Shown here one piece after another: positions 36,190 through 48,399 of a stretch of 64,000 nucleotides of DNA. The DNA lies in contig BGZK01000527.1 in the NCBI GenBank assembly GCA_005406025.1, positions 124,001-188,000 on the forward strand, in the 5' to 3' direction. The first letter of the stretch is position 1. Every line of letters starts with the position of its first letter. The translations under genes were made by a program, and so were the position numbers. Below the pieces are notes generated by a model. It saw only the letters and a program-made list of their open reading frames with translations, ran no database searches and was not told the origin of the DNA. Source of the stretch: Eumeta japonica. Lineage: Eukaryota; Arthropoda; Insecta; Lepidoptera; Psychidae.

Positions 36190-36820
36190 TTACCTGGCCC
36201 GACAGACGTTGTTCTGCCCTTTCTTGTACGTGGCTTGCCTACCTAATTAATGCCCGCAGCTCCGCCAGCACGGACATAGAATGAATTTCTTGACCTTTTC
36301 TATCGATTGTTGTTAATCTCGATCTCGCCTTTGAATTCGGCCCCAGTCCCGTCCTCAACGCCGGTCCCGGGCCCGCTTTCGTTAAACTGATCTCGTCCTC
36401 AATTCTGCTCCCTGTCACGTTTTTGAAATCTGATACCCCTAACGGTTTAAGGGTACTGACTATTGTTGTTTTAAAACATAGTATTGAATTTAAATGCAAT
36501 AATGTGGTACGATTTAGCCAACAATAAATATTTTTGTGAATCTGTCTTTTGCCAAGTGACGGGCGGAGTTCTAGGGATATTAAAATTTGTGTTTATATGT
36601 ACTTTTCAAGGAAAAATCGAAAAAAAAAGTTAAAAAATAATTGTGTTATAAAAATTAAAAAAATATATAATTTTACATCTGTGGCACCTCTCGGAATAAA
36701 AACTATTCTATCTCTAAAATTCAATTAAATTACATACAATATGCAAAATTACATTAAGATCGGTTAAGTAGTTTCGGAGTTCATTGTGGACCAACATAGT
36801 AATACGGTAATTTTATACTT
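36190..36820 (+). repeat. hexamer-array repeat with LINE-like 3' part
   Basis: Starts with CCTGGCCCGACAGACGTTGT, then the head GCAGCTCCGCCAGCACGGAC, an array (36,310-36,420; CCCAGTCCCGTCC, CCGGTCCCGGGCCCG), and a 3' part with AAGATCGGTTAAGTAGTTTC and GGAGTTCATTGTGGACCAAC. That order suits a degenerate retroelement or related element. Confidence 0.6.
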
Positions 36821-37189
36821 AGGAAATGAAATTGCCGATTATTTGAGTTATTTTGACACAATTTTATTATAAGTTCTTTTTTAAAACTTTTTTGTTTAGT
36901 ACAATTAACTTACTAATTTTTATTTTTACATGTGCCTACGTAGATATCACACTTAGTTTTTTTTTTAATTGGGCACTTAGAAATTGTAAAATAATAAAGC
37001 ATGTTTAAATTTAAAAAAAAATGGAACTCTGCCAGCTTTATTATGCATATTGCATTCATTTGTCATTTGCTTTTGCAAATTGGCGTTAGAAAGAAAATTG
37101 TTGTTCTAACATCAACATGTATTTAACTCGAGAAAATTTTTGTGCAATAATAATTTTCTATGAATTTAGTTATCATTTAAGCTGACAAG

Positions 37190-38190
37190 AGAGTTATAAC
37201 AGGTATCGGTTGACCCTTCACGATGAAACTCCATCGTTTGCCACTGTTAATAACTGGTTAACGAGTTCAAACATGGCAGCACTAATCTGACAGACGAACT
37301 ACATGAGGGATGTTCTCGTACGGCGACGACCAAAGACAAGTTCTGTCTGTATGCAGTCAAAGTGTGCAAGTGCTTGTTCGGCTTATGATTGAAACTCACA
37401 AAAAAAGTGATCTACCAGCAGATTCGGACAAGCTTAGGCATAGGTATGCGTCAAATGCACAAAATTCCTCATGAAAATTTAGCAGCCAGAGAGCTTTTGT
37501 ACTCTGTGGATACCGCATAATTTGACCGAAGTTCAAAAACTCCGTCGTGTTGATTGGTGCCATGAAATACTGCATAGGTTTGCCGGTGGTGACGCCATTA
37601 CGACGTCGTACGATGTGGTTACAGGTGACGAAAGCTGGATTTACTGTTATGATCCCGAAAACGAGAAACAGTCTGCTCAATGGTCATTTCCTTTCGAAGA
37701 GTCGCCTACTAAAGTAAAATGAATGAAATAAGATGGTGGCCCCTTTCTTCAAAATTACAGTTCATTGTGCGGCAATTGTTTTAAAAAACAAAAAAAAATA
37801 ACAATCACTGCTGACTGGTGCACTAACAATTGTTTGTTTCTTGTTTCAGAAAAAGTTCAAAAAAAAACGACCTTTGAAGTAGATTCTCCTTCATCACGCC
37901 TCACCACATGCCATAAAACAAATAGCTGACAATTTGGAAGCGTTATATAAATACGCCACGGCCGCCTTACAGCCCCGGTCTCGCGCCAAGTGATTTTTAT
38001 TTGTTTTCTAAAATAATAGAAAAACCTCGAGGAAAGTGGTTTACGAATGCCGAGGAATCAATAGCTCCACATGAAAGAGCTATCGAAGCGACCCCCTAAG
38101 TACGAGTAGGCAAAGTGTTTCTCTCAGTGGTTTCATCGAATGCCGCGACGTATTGATCTTAACGGACACTATTTTGCAAAACAATAATAA
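37190..38190 (+). pseudogene. degenerate mariner transposase (second family)
   Basis: The plus strand carries, in several frames, most of a mariner transposase. Near 37,235-37,300 there is LHDETPSFATVNNW-like helix-turn-helix sequence, then LGIGMRQMHKILHENLAAREL around 37,425-37,500. An uninterrupted block at 37,522-37,722 holds VTGDESWIYCYDPE, including the first catalytic Asp. Further on, ILLHHASPHA replaces the usual HHDNAPxH, so the second Asp is lost, and LAPSDFYLF keeps the third. The end resembles WFHRMPRRIDLNGHYF. I could not find terminal inverted repeats. It belongs to a different mariner lineage from the 19-kb copy, judging by the DESWIYCYDPE motif. It is clearly inactive. Confidence 0.9.
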
Positions 38191-38370
38191 TAACAATAAC
38201 TCGCTAATTTGTTCAGTTTTTGATCTTTTAAAATCTTTCAGTTTGATCCACGTATGACACACGGAATCCATGCAATCAGCCCTTGGCATGACTTCTCCTC
38301 GGCGATCCACCGACACTAACTTGAACTTGCCGCGCCCACTGTTCGCGCGGTCGAAGAGCTCGACTGTCAT
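38080..38370 (-). CDS. GC-rich short frame beside the mariner, unknown
   Basis: A minus-strand ATG at 38,370 opens a frame whose first 50 residues (MTVELFDRANSGRGKFKLVS, then DRRGEVMPRADCMDSVCHTW) look protein-like and are more GC-rich than the flanks. After about 38,215 it runs into the mariner remnant, so the C-terminus is chance. It may be a piece of a different element or gene into which the mariner inserted. Confidence 0.25.
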   Translation of the reverse strand: MTVELFDRANSGRGKFKLVSVDRRGEVMPRADCMDSVCHTWIKLKDFKRSKTEQISELLLLLLFCKIVSVKINTSRHSMKPLRETLCLLVLRGSLR

Positions 38371-38379
38371 TTAAATCGA

Positions 38380-40100
38380 TCACTGGCTCTCCATTCGCGG
38401 TTTTCTACACATAAACATAGAACGAACTTCTTCGGACTACGATCCCAATTTCGCTCTTGTTATCAACAAATGTTTGCACAAATATTTTAACTAATGATTA
38501 TTACATAACGTTTGACATCTTTTATAGATACTATTCTACGGAACCATCTAAAGCCTTATTTAATATTATATTTCATCCATTCACTCTGTTGCAATAGCGC
38601 TAGAGTTTGTTTCTCGTAGACTATCCTTTGATTCTATGAAAGTTAGAATTGGTCGATGATAGCTAAAATGTGAAACGTACATTTTGGATGGAATATAATG
38701 AAATAACTGTTTATTGTTATAAAAAGTTTCATCACAGGAGGAAATACTCAAACAGACCTACACGGTGTAGGTCAAAACTAAGCGTCTTCGAAGTATGAGA
38801 CGCTTGGTATTGCCTCATACCAACGCGTTATCCTCTTTACATGCGCACAGCGCTAGGCGCATACGCGTAGGCTAAAACCAAGCATCTCATGAATTTTTAG
38901 ACTTATTGATTTTACCCTAGTCCAACGCGCGTATCGATGTTTCACATCAATAATACATTTTGGAACGACGCGCCAGATGTTCCGTCAAAACGTTTTTAAG
39001 GGTCGATAAATATCCTTTATCCATTCAAAAATATCAGGCCACTTTTCTATCCATTTTCATAATAATTGGTCTAGTGATTTAACTGCGAAAGTCTACTAAA
39101 CACAGAGGCAAATATTTATCTTCAAATTTATCATATCAATGTGGTTAATACTTGGTGCGGCGGTGACAAAGACGGCAGTTAATCATGAAGTAAAGGGCTC
39201 ACTTTGTGATTACCGGCGAATCGACTAACGACATTTTAACATCAAGCTAAAGCATCTCCTAATCTCCTACGCGCTTCAGAGAAAACGCTGAGCCATCAGT
39301 CCCTGTTGTAGTACCTATCTGGGGGGCAATATGCGTGTGTTTCTTTCGCAATCCAAAATCCTCACTGAACCAACATGGAAATTATCATCCAAGCTCTGCA
39401 GAGGCACACCCTTCCACGATTCTTCTGTGTCGCCAAAGCACTTGGACCTTAAACGCCTAGCTAAAGTGCGGATCGGGGGTTGGGCGATTGGCCTAAAGCG
39501 AAAGGTTGTAAATGTCTCTGCGATAAAGGGAAAAAAATATTTGAGTAGATTTTAGTACAGCATGATGCAGTTGCCTTTCGAAAATAACGTAAATCCTGTT
39601 TTTTTTTTGCGCCGGAAGAAGAATGATTCGAGATAATTATTTTCAATATGGTTTGTCATTGTTATTTCCATTTCACTGACACCCCGTTGTGACTGTTTAT
39701 ATTTTTATTAAGCCACAAGTGCAGTATGTTCATGAAACTCTTTAAAAAACAGCCATTGCCCGTTTAGTGAAAGACATTGGAACGAAAACACATTGACAAC
39801 TGCACGACTTTTGCGCTTCCACTACATAAATATAGCAATTTTATAGGACAATTAATGCTACAAAATGCTGGATGGCTTATTTAATAAGTTTCCTGATTTC
39901 TTTTTATATTTAATTTGAAATCATAAAAAAAAATACACTTCGATTTTGGATTTAAGTGCGGAACTCTAAAAACGTAATATACCGATAATCAACCTTAAAT
40001 TTAACAAGTTTCGAATTTCGCGAGAATATTTATTTTTTTATTTGAGTATCTGCGATGTCGTGTGTATAAAAAAAACCGCTAACACACCGCAATGTATTTA
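38380..40100. other. intergenic DNA with a cluster of short inverted repeats
   Basis: At 38,756-38,890 several 7-8-bp inverted arms overlap (AAGCGTCT/AGACGCTT; GTATGAG/CTCATAC). The rest shows no gene. A 74-codon frame at 39,331-39,555 is unremarkable. Confidence 0.5.
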
Positions 40101-40109
40101 AATATATAG

Positions 40110-40505
40110 ACTACCTTTTTCCGCAACTCCGCCCGCGTGGACATAGAATGAATCTCTTTATCTTCTATATCAGCTGACCACGTCCTCAATCATGTTCCTG
40201 GCCGTTATCCCATTTCCGGTTCCGATTCTGATCACGCTTTCGACGCCAATTTTTTTTCCATCCCGCTTTTGACTCCGACCTCGGTTTTTATCTAAGCAGA
40301 TTCCGGTTCTGGTCCCACTTTAGATTGGTGTCCGCCTCTTACGTCTGACTTCGGTACTACTCATTCCGACTCCAGTCAGGCTCTTCATTCTAATTTTGGT
40401 GCCATACTCTTATTTTTTCCTTGGTTTCGTTTTGCATTTAGATCCCGGTCTCAATTTTTGATTCTGCCAATGTCAAAAAAGCCAGAACAAACGCTAGTAT
40501 CTAAA
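40110..40505 (+). repeat. hexamer-array repeat, long array
   Basis: Head CCGCCCGCGTGGACATAGAA followed by about 300 bp of degenerate hexamers (GGTTCCGATTCTGATC, CCGACTCCAGTC and similar). It ends at ACGCTAGTATC. No gene. Confidence 0.65.
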
Positions 40506-40999
40506 TAAAAGTACAAATACTGAACAAATAACCTCAAATGCAATTTTTTTAAATTTTTTTTGAAAGAAAAATTTATACGCGAACAAAATGGTTTCTGAAA
40601 TGCCTTTTTGTTTGCACGTATTGCATATCACAATTTTCATAGTAATCGATTATATGGTTTAGGCATACAAATAAACCAAATAAAATATATTCATAAAAAA
40701 AACAGTCTATTGAAGAAGAAGCAAAAGAGAAAATACAGAAAGTTAGAGAAAAAATTTGAAAATGAGAAATAGAAAATTAGTTGCGTAAAGAAATAAATAT
40801 TTATTTATGACAAAATTGTACCAAAATATTACATGTTGTGATTTATATATTAGTATAGATTGGTAATCAAACATATCCTTTTCCTTACTCCACGAGCTAT
40901 TCTACTTCTATTCAAAATTTTATTAAACTCTATTCAGCCTTTTAAGAGTTTAGTTCTGACAAACAAATAGACAGACTCTTTATCGATATCAAGTGTATA

Positions 41000-41290
41000 G
41001 CCTACCATTTACGCAACCGCATGTTCTTATGCCAAATTTTACCAAAATAAATCAAATCTTTCATAAGTTACAAAAATAACCATATAGACAAATTGACAAA
41101 AATTTCAATAAATGGACCTTGATTCTTCTACAGCTTTAAGGGACCCTAAGCATAAGAATTTGTTATTAATTTCATATATATACGTCGACGCATTCCTGAG
41201 AAATCGATTTTGACAGACAGACAAACGGACAACGAAGTGCTCTTACAAAGGTTCCTTTTATCCTTTTGTAGTAAGAATTGAATTGGATGA
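41000..41290 (+). repeat. LINE 3'-tail-like fragment
   Basis: It ends with GACAGACAGACAAACGGAC, then GTGCTCTTACAAAGGTTCC and a final TTTTGTAGTAAG, matching the tail type at 7,990-8,265. No coding remnant is recognisable upstream. Confidence 0.5.
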
Positions 41291-41379
41291 CAGAATTCCG
41301 GTCAATGAGTCGCAAAACGAATATTTATTACTATTTATCAAAAATTTAACAAAAAATTATATGTACAGACACACCTTAC

Positions 41380-42660
41380 AAATTTATGTAGTAACATAAA
41401 CAAAACTTTTGACATCAACGGCTTCAGCGGCTTTCATTTCCCATACAATATTTCATCCCCTTAGAATTACTTTGACAAAAATAATACGTGTCATAGTTTT
41501 TCACTAATGAATAGTACCTCAAATATAAATTTTGGCATCAATGGCTTCTACAGTTTTGTTATCCTATGTAAAAATATCCACCCATATTTCACCCCTTTCA
41601 AGGTTATTTAAAAAAAAAAGCAATACATATTATTGTTTGTTTATTAGTAAAAGGAAGCATCCATTAATTACGTGAGGAGTTTTAGAGCAGAATCTCACCC
41701 GAGGAAGTGAGAGGGGGTCTTGACATATTTGTCGTAGTTTTTTCCGCATAGTGTAAAATTGCTAGAAATTCTCCATTAAAATATGGGTAAGTGTTACACG
41801 ATAATATTTATCGTGATAATGCGAATGCCACGAAATAGCACACTAATTCCTCGATTTTTTTCTAGCTACCACCGGCCGGCGAGCCACACCACGCTTTGAC
41901 GAGCGCTACGGCCGGCGTACGAGCCGGGTGGCAGCGACCCGCGGTTAGGTACCATTCTGCTGTTCACACCCGTACACGTTTCGTTAGTTGACCGCTCAGT
42001 TGACCCTGTCACTCATTCGAAATATATCATGATTACTTATAATGCATACGTGATAAGATACGTCTACAATACCAAGAGTCTGCAACAAGTGCCGCCAAAA
42101 GTTATGTAAAGCAGCGAAGCAGAAATTCTAGAAAAAGACTTTGTGTTGCACGTTCAGCATAAGATCGAACGGCTCCTCAGAAAATGCGCATTTCAAAAAA
42201 TCTCACGTGAGGTTATGGGAATGAAGTCGAGACAGATCTCACGACATCTCACTAAGGGGGTTCGAAAAATCACCAAAATCCCCTCACGTAATTAAAAGAC
42301 GCCCCCTGATGATTAGCTAAAATATAAATTTTGACATTAAGAAGTTTAACAATTTCGATTCTCCATACAGTATTACAGTCCTTATTTTACTCGGGGTTAA
42401 TTAAGAAAAAATGTATGCAATTATTTTCTTTATATACATAACTAAAGCTTTAAGTTCGACATCTGTACCTTCAACGGTTTCAAGTTATTATAAAACATTT
42501 CTGAATAGGAAATTAGGAACATAATTTTAAAAATCCTTTCTTGATGATCGCTTATTTATAACATGAATCTTCAGACAAAATTTCAAGCCTCTAGATCCAA
42601 TGGCTTGGACTGTACGTTGATATATCAGTCAGTCACGTTACTCTTTTATATTGTATATGA
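41380..42660 (+). repeat. diverged unit-repeat element, interrupted by a TIR element
   Basis: Several roughly 100-bp units recur. Each has TTTTGACATCAACGGCTTC-like, TTCCCATACAATATTTC-like and ACCCC/ATTACTT-like segments (about 41,395-41,500; 41,505-41,620; 42,310-42,430; 42,435-42,560), then a final segment with AAATTTCAAGCC, GGCTTGGACTGTACGTTGAT and ATCAGTCAGTCACG. This resembles a common lepidopteran interspersed element whose class I cannot fix. The array is split by the element at 41,656-42,306. Confidence 0.5.
41656..42306. mobile_element. non-autonomous TIR element (MITE-like)
   Basis: Left end AGCATCCATTAATTACGTGAGG, limited here to its first bases, and right end CCCTCACGTAATTAAAAGACGCCCCC are imperfect inverted repeats. 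Both are followed inward by CTCAC-rich sequence. The interior has a GC-rich patch (41,870-41,960) and no transposase. It sits inside an array-type repeat, so it is the younger insertion. The superfamily is not certain, and the target duplication is not clear by eye. Confidence 0.65.
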
Positions 42661-43219
42661 ATAAAGATCACCATTTCAAACGCAACGATGATATTAAATG
42701 TTCTATTCTAATAATTTTAAGTCAGTTTTTGAACGCATAATGAATTTCACAAATATCAGAGACTTCGTATTAACAAACGCGAATCGGAGAAATAATCGAG
42801 ACGTGCAAAAGACATGGAAAATCTTTTGCTAACTAGAATTCATATCTAAAACTTTCCCAATGACAATAGGGCTACTAAAGTTTTTTTCTTTATTTTTATA
42901 TTTAATACGCCTTTCCTTTGTTCTTAACAGGAGGAATTTGAAAATAAATGCAAATTATTATCGAAAAGACCAAATATCACTAAATATTAAGTGTATATAA
43001 ATAGCCTATTAAACTATAGAAAAGGTATAAAACATCGACGTAAAACTTGTATAATATCTGATACGACACATTTGAGAGCCAGAAATAAATGTATGATGCC
43101 TCATAATCTATCTGTCGCAAATCGACGCTGTATAGGTAAATCACATAACAAACACGCTGTATAAAAAACCAATAGGAATACTTAAGCTTTTAATTTGTGT
43201 ATTTTCCCAGGTAGGTGGG

Positions 43220-43640
43220 TATTTAACTCGTGCCAACGTCCACGTACGGCGCGATGACGTCACAAACGACCCTTTGTCTCCCAGCGGCGTCGCTCAAACG
43301 ACTTCGTCAATTGATAATAACCGTAAACGCGTGTCTACCGCCCGCGCGACGCCACCCGAGAGCGCGGCGCGGGCCGTGGTGCAGCTGATTGCACTTTGCA
43401 CAGGTGGCACTCGCTATGCAGATGGGGAAGCGTAAACAGAAATGAGTCAAATGGGAAATAACGTGACAGAATCCTTGAGTTTGGCGTTACGAATTAGGAA
43501 CGTATGCTTCAGTTCGACATTCTCAAATTGGCCGTCTTAAATTTATCGACACCACACGATTTCGGCTAATATGCGAACGTGAATTTGCAGCCGCGGACGT
43601 AAAACATATGTGGATAGACTATTGCTAAGCAACGACTGAC
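43220..43640. promoter_or_regulatory. GC-rich island with CRE, upstream of hh
   Basis: Perfect CRE TGACGTCA at 43,255-43,262, E-boxes CAGCTG and CAGGTG near 43,382-43,405, and GCCCGCGCGACGCCACCCGA. Candidate enhancer about 10.6 kb upstream of the hh start. Confidence 0.4.
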
Positions 43641-45269
43641 GCTAATAGTAAACTAGCTGGCTATGGGCTTGCCAACACTAAACATACAGCTATGTAAGTC
43701 TACTGATTGTTATGACGCTTTCCATTTTTGTACTACTCGCTTCGTTGACACCGTGTTAAATAATTTCCTATCCTTCTTCGCTAATTCAATTGTATCACCA
43801 AACCGGCTAAAATTATTTTTTTATGGCGACTATCCCTGAACTTCTACTTAGCCCCCCGTCATGCAATGATCGGACCATTGATTAGCAATGCTCTGTCCGC
43901 TTATTTTTTATGTTTATGGTTGCATCACATATTGAATGTGATAGAGCCTACATACAAATTGAACATTATATCCAGCTTATGATAATAGTAAACGAACGTG
44001 TTTTTCACGTAATTCCTTTAAACCGTCGATATCAAGAAAACGCCTTCAATATCTGTAACACCTTAGTACATATACAGGTCTTACTGCAGAACGAAGACCT
44101 CATCTGAATGTTAACTCAGTCAAAATAAATACAAACTCAGAAAAGAAAACTGCAATTTTCTTTAAATGTGTTATATATTATTGTACAAATCATTATCAAA
44201 AATTAAAAATTTACAAAAAATGTAAATAGTTGAAATTTTTAACATATTTTGACAAAAAAAAAAAATATGTTATAATGATAAAATAACTGAGAATTTTAAA
44301 TGATGGTGAAATTCTTATAATTATAACATTTTCAAGAAATGAAACAAAATTATCTGGAAGTAACCTAATGGATAAATTCTAATCCTATATCGGGTCTACG
44401 ATCTACATTTACTATCATCTACTAAAGCTTTAAACAATCATTATTGACATATTTTTTTTTTTCATTTAAATTCAAATTTCAGATGAAATAAAATAGATCT
44501 AAAAGTATTATTTTGTTTATTGCAACTAACAATTATTTTAATTCTACATGCAAACATTCTACATATAGTTCTACATATAGCGTAGCGCATAATTAAAAGA
44601 TCGGTGTTTCATGAAACACAAATGTTTGTTTTATGAGCTTTTCATATAATGTGAGATATTCAGATTAGTTATTACAATAAAAAAAAATATTTTTGCTTTT
44701 TAAATAATACAATGCCACTACAGCTTCATTAAAAACTCCCACATGCGTAATTCTAGTGTATTCAATTTTCTAGTATACGTTTCTAGTAAGAACAAATAGC
44801 ACGTCTAAACATCTCTCTAAAAGATGACAATCAAAACAACCGGTTATAGATTATATCCAGCCAAATTATTTTTAGTGTTATTTGATTGTTTTATGTGATC
44901 CATAGTATAAGCAGATCCAGAGCATAAAACTGAGAGTTGCGTAGGGTGTATAAGCAAATTTCTTAAACTTGCTATCAAATGCACTTAAGCCACCCCAATA
45001 TCGCTCATCTAGACTTAGCGACGGATAGTGATAGATGGCGATAACTAATAGAGTGGCTATCGAAGTACGGAGCTATTTAGTACAATCCATCTCATTAGAT
45101 CGAATAGTTGGCCGCCAATTCAAAACTCTATTATGCTTAATTTACCTCAGTTTTGTTGCCGGATAATTATTATCTTTCTCTCTCTGTCTCCTCGCAGCTT
45201 AACATCTCAGCGACAATCTACAATAGTAATTTTAAAACTAAAGTGTTACATTTTGTATGTTTCCAAAAA

Positions 45270-45548
45270 TTATTTAACGTCGTCGATGACTGTACCCACA
45301 ATGGTGTCGTGTCCAGCCCGAGAAATCTTATTCGATAAAGATTTATTTTCAGCAATTCGTATACCAAGTAAGTTAAGCAGAGGTGCCGGTGGAACTTGAT
45401 CTGTTGATGCTTTTCCGTAAAATGAAGGAAGCCTTCCAAAGGTCGTATAAACGTCATTCACGTTCGGTATATCGCCTTCCAACATCTCATATCTAAGGCG
45501 TAAGGCCAAATTGCAGAATGCAATTGTCGCAAAATAAACTATATAAGC
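45270..45548 (-). CDS. coding-like fragment, unknown family
   Basis: On the minus strand a 92-codon frame with no ATG near its start begins after a stop at 45,549-45,551. It starts AYIVYFATIAFCNLALRLRY, a hydrophobic segment that could be a membrane helix, and continues to GRLPSFYGKASTDQ, LLNLLGIRIAENKS and GHDTIVGTVIDDVK before TAA. A GGATAG acceptor-like site precedes it. Composition is less AT-biased than its surroundings. I thought of an insect chemoreceptor exon but see no family motif. Overlapping plus-strand frames are probably shadows. Confidence 0.3.
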   Translation of the reverse strand, partial: AYIVYFATIAFCNLALRLRYEMLEGDIPNVNDVYTTFGRLPSFYGKASTDQVPPAPLLNLLGIRIAENKSLSNKISRAGHDTIVGTVIDDVK

Positions 45549-45789
45549 CTATCCACAGGTTGCAATCATTGCTCTGATTACTTTGATGTGCTTTTATTTT
45601 CGCTTAGTCCCTTAAATAATACAAATACCCCGCGCAGACATGTCGGCGACATTTGCACAAACCTGTTTCAGAATCGAATATTCAACGAATGTTCGCTTTC
45701 GTCCGAAAACAAACAAATCACTTCTAATATAGGAGTACAGTACTACGAATAAACAACAAAGCCGAGTTTTTTTGTATAAACAATAGAAC

Positions 45790-46115
45790 TAAATCGGAGC
45801 TGGCACTGCGCAGTACGTTCTACGTTCCGCGATATTCCCATACGCGCCGCGATCGTACAGATCTATGGGAGCCATTTGTCAGATAGTAGTTTACTTTCGC
45901 GGACGGCCGGGGCGAGGTCGAGGGCCCCGCTCGAACGTCCGGGGCGCGGGGCCGGCGGGGACAAAACAAAACATTAAGCAGTCATCTCCGACTTGACCCA
46001 CATCCGTCCGGAATGGGGGGAACTTTTACGCACCCATTTACATGTCACGGAGCACGCGCCCGGGGTGAGGATTAAATATCGCATTGTACGATATCGTCGT
46101 ACGGAAACGATATAT
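45790..46115. promoter_or_regulatory. GC-rich island, candidate enhancer
   Basis: GTCCGGGGCGCGGGGCCGGC within about 320 bp of CpG-rich unique DNA, just before a hexamer-array repeat. Not coding. Confidence 0.35.
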
Positions 46116-46134
46116 ATGTATGAACACGTCTCTA

Positions 46135-46560
46135 TATCTGAAGACTGGCTTCCGCCCTCGGCTCGGCCTGCGTGGACATGAAATGTACTTTCATATTTCG
46201 TGTCGACCGATTTTGCCGTCAACAAGGATCCTGATGCAGATCCAGCTCTAGATCCGCTCTCGACCTAAATCCCGGTTCTGCTTTCGATTGGATTCCGATG
46301 AAATTAAACCGAAGGAATTTATACCTTATCACCGAAATCACACGCGATGCCGCCATTTAACCGATGTCAAATTTGATCCTTCTTTGAACATTGCTTTTAC
46401 CAATAACCAATCGGTATAATAAACAGAGTCCTTTTTTGTAGACCCCTGACAACGTGTATGCAAAATTTCAGGACTATCGGTTGAGTGGTTAAGGGGTGAA
46501 AGCGTAACACACAAACAAATGCACAAACTAATTTTCGCATTTATAATATTAGTTATGATG
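46135..46560 (+). repeat. hexamer-array repeat with retroelement-like tail
   Basis: Head CGGCTCGGCCTGCGTGGACA, a short array (GATCCAGCTCTAGATCCGC), and a tail GGTTGAGTGGTTAAGGGGTG, then AAGCGTAACACACAAAC and TTTCGCATTTATAATATTAG. The tail is a typical lepidopteran retroelement 3' end. Confidence 0.65.
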
Positions 46561-46569
46561 TACATATTT

Positions 46570-48390
46570 GTTTATTACATATAAATACTTGTAATTGTAC
46601 ACACCACTACAGAGCGCGGGAATGGATGGAAGGACTCTGGGGGAAGAAAGATCGCATGTTAGACTAACTCGTAATGTTCCGAACCAATGGACTTTATAAA
46701 TTATTTTATATTAATATAGATTTATACATATTACAAATTTATTTGAATCTTTATATTAAACCATTGCATGGTACAGGAATCCTTTAAAAACTCTATAATA
46801 TACTGTATTTTAAAATATGATTTTCTTGTATTTTTACATATCATTTTACAGCATCTATTGTAGAATGTACACATGCTGCTGCAATACCATAGAAGGGCTA
46901 AGTGAAAATCATATCTTTCTTATTCATAACGTTTTCCATGAATTTGCATGTAAGACCCGTATTTTGATCCGGATGCAAAAGGTTTGGAATTGATGACTTT
47001 ATAGAAAAATTTTGCTAATGAGTATTCAAATTTCGATAATTTGCAGAGATCGCGCCTGTCTTTTGTCGTTGTACTATTATTTATAACCCTAAACGCAAAA
47101 AACATCTAATTTGGAGTTACTTGCATTAGCCTGCCTCGAAAAAAACTCGTATCTATTGTAAAATGAGTGAACTCGAGTTTGTTTAGAAATTTGACAAAAA
47201 CAAATATTTCAACGTCATAATTTTAACGTTATTAGACTGCACCACAATTAAGTGAGAATTTATAATCATATTATCTATGCCCATAATAACCTTATCTATA
47301 TTGTATTTACGATACAAATAGGGATTAAGCCCATTTTCCTTTTCTGCTCAAGGAATTATATGTTTATCTTTACTTCGGAGCGATTTTTATGCATATAGGT
47401 CAGGCAGTACGACAGACGATAGCGATGCGAGGACTCGGAAATTCCTTAATAGACGAATAACGCGCATAAACTGCTTTCCCCAACAAAATAAATAAATAAA
47501 TCCGTTTTATGATCTTATAAAGAGCTTTTATGATACATAAGGAAAAACAACAAGAAAAAATAACACACTAATGTCGCGTTACTCACTCACGAGACATTTG
47601 TGTATGCGTAACGTGGATAGGTATTAATAAGGCATTGAATAAAAGGAAATTTCTTTGAAATTGTGTTAATATACATTTTTAAAAGTAAGCAATCCTAAAA
47701 TTCAGAAGCATCTGAAATCAAAATCTGATTACAGATAAAAATTAGGACTAAGTTAGGGTAATAGGGAAATTAAACTATCTCGTTCTTGACCTTAGAAATT
47801 TCAAGAAAATAAAACATATGTGAGTTTGAATACTTAAAACTCATTTTACTGAACCTCTCATACGTGGCCATATGAGTGGAATAAATGAAATGTAATTATT
47901 GATAATTCTATTGTGTGATGTGTTAATTGAAAATTGTTGATATCTAAAAAACCTGTTAACAGATTTTGTCCAAAATATTATTGTAGCTTTTTCAGATTTT
48001 AAAACTATCGATTTGCTAATTAGAACAAAGGGTTACAAAACTACTAAACTTGGATGCTAATAAACCGCAAAATATACACCACAAAGAAAGTGCGCTAATA
48101 AAAAATTGTCGTCTTACAGTTTATATATGGAAAACTAACCCTAGCTTATTTTTGTATTTCTTATAAAATCCATAAAATACCTAAACAATCACAACAGAAT
48201 CGATAAAAAACGACGTTTTTATAAGGTTATGGCATACGGACTAACGGATGGACGAGCTTAAAACTCCTTCAGATCGCCCATGTTCCAACTTAAATATTAT
48301 TTAAGTTTTGTTGAAATAAACAATACATATATAAACACGGATCAGAGATGAACGAAAACTTCAGTGACAATAATTTCAACCCTAAAACTT
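46570..48390. other. AT-rich intergenic DNA, nothing recognised
   Basis: No coding-like frames and no clear repeats beyond short A/T tracts. Confidence 0.6.
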
Positions 48391-48399
48391 TGCAATACC

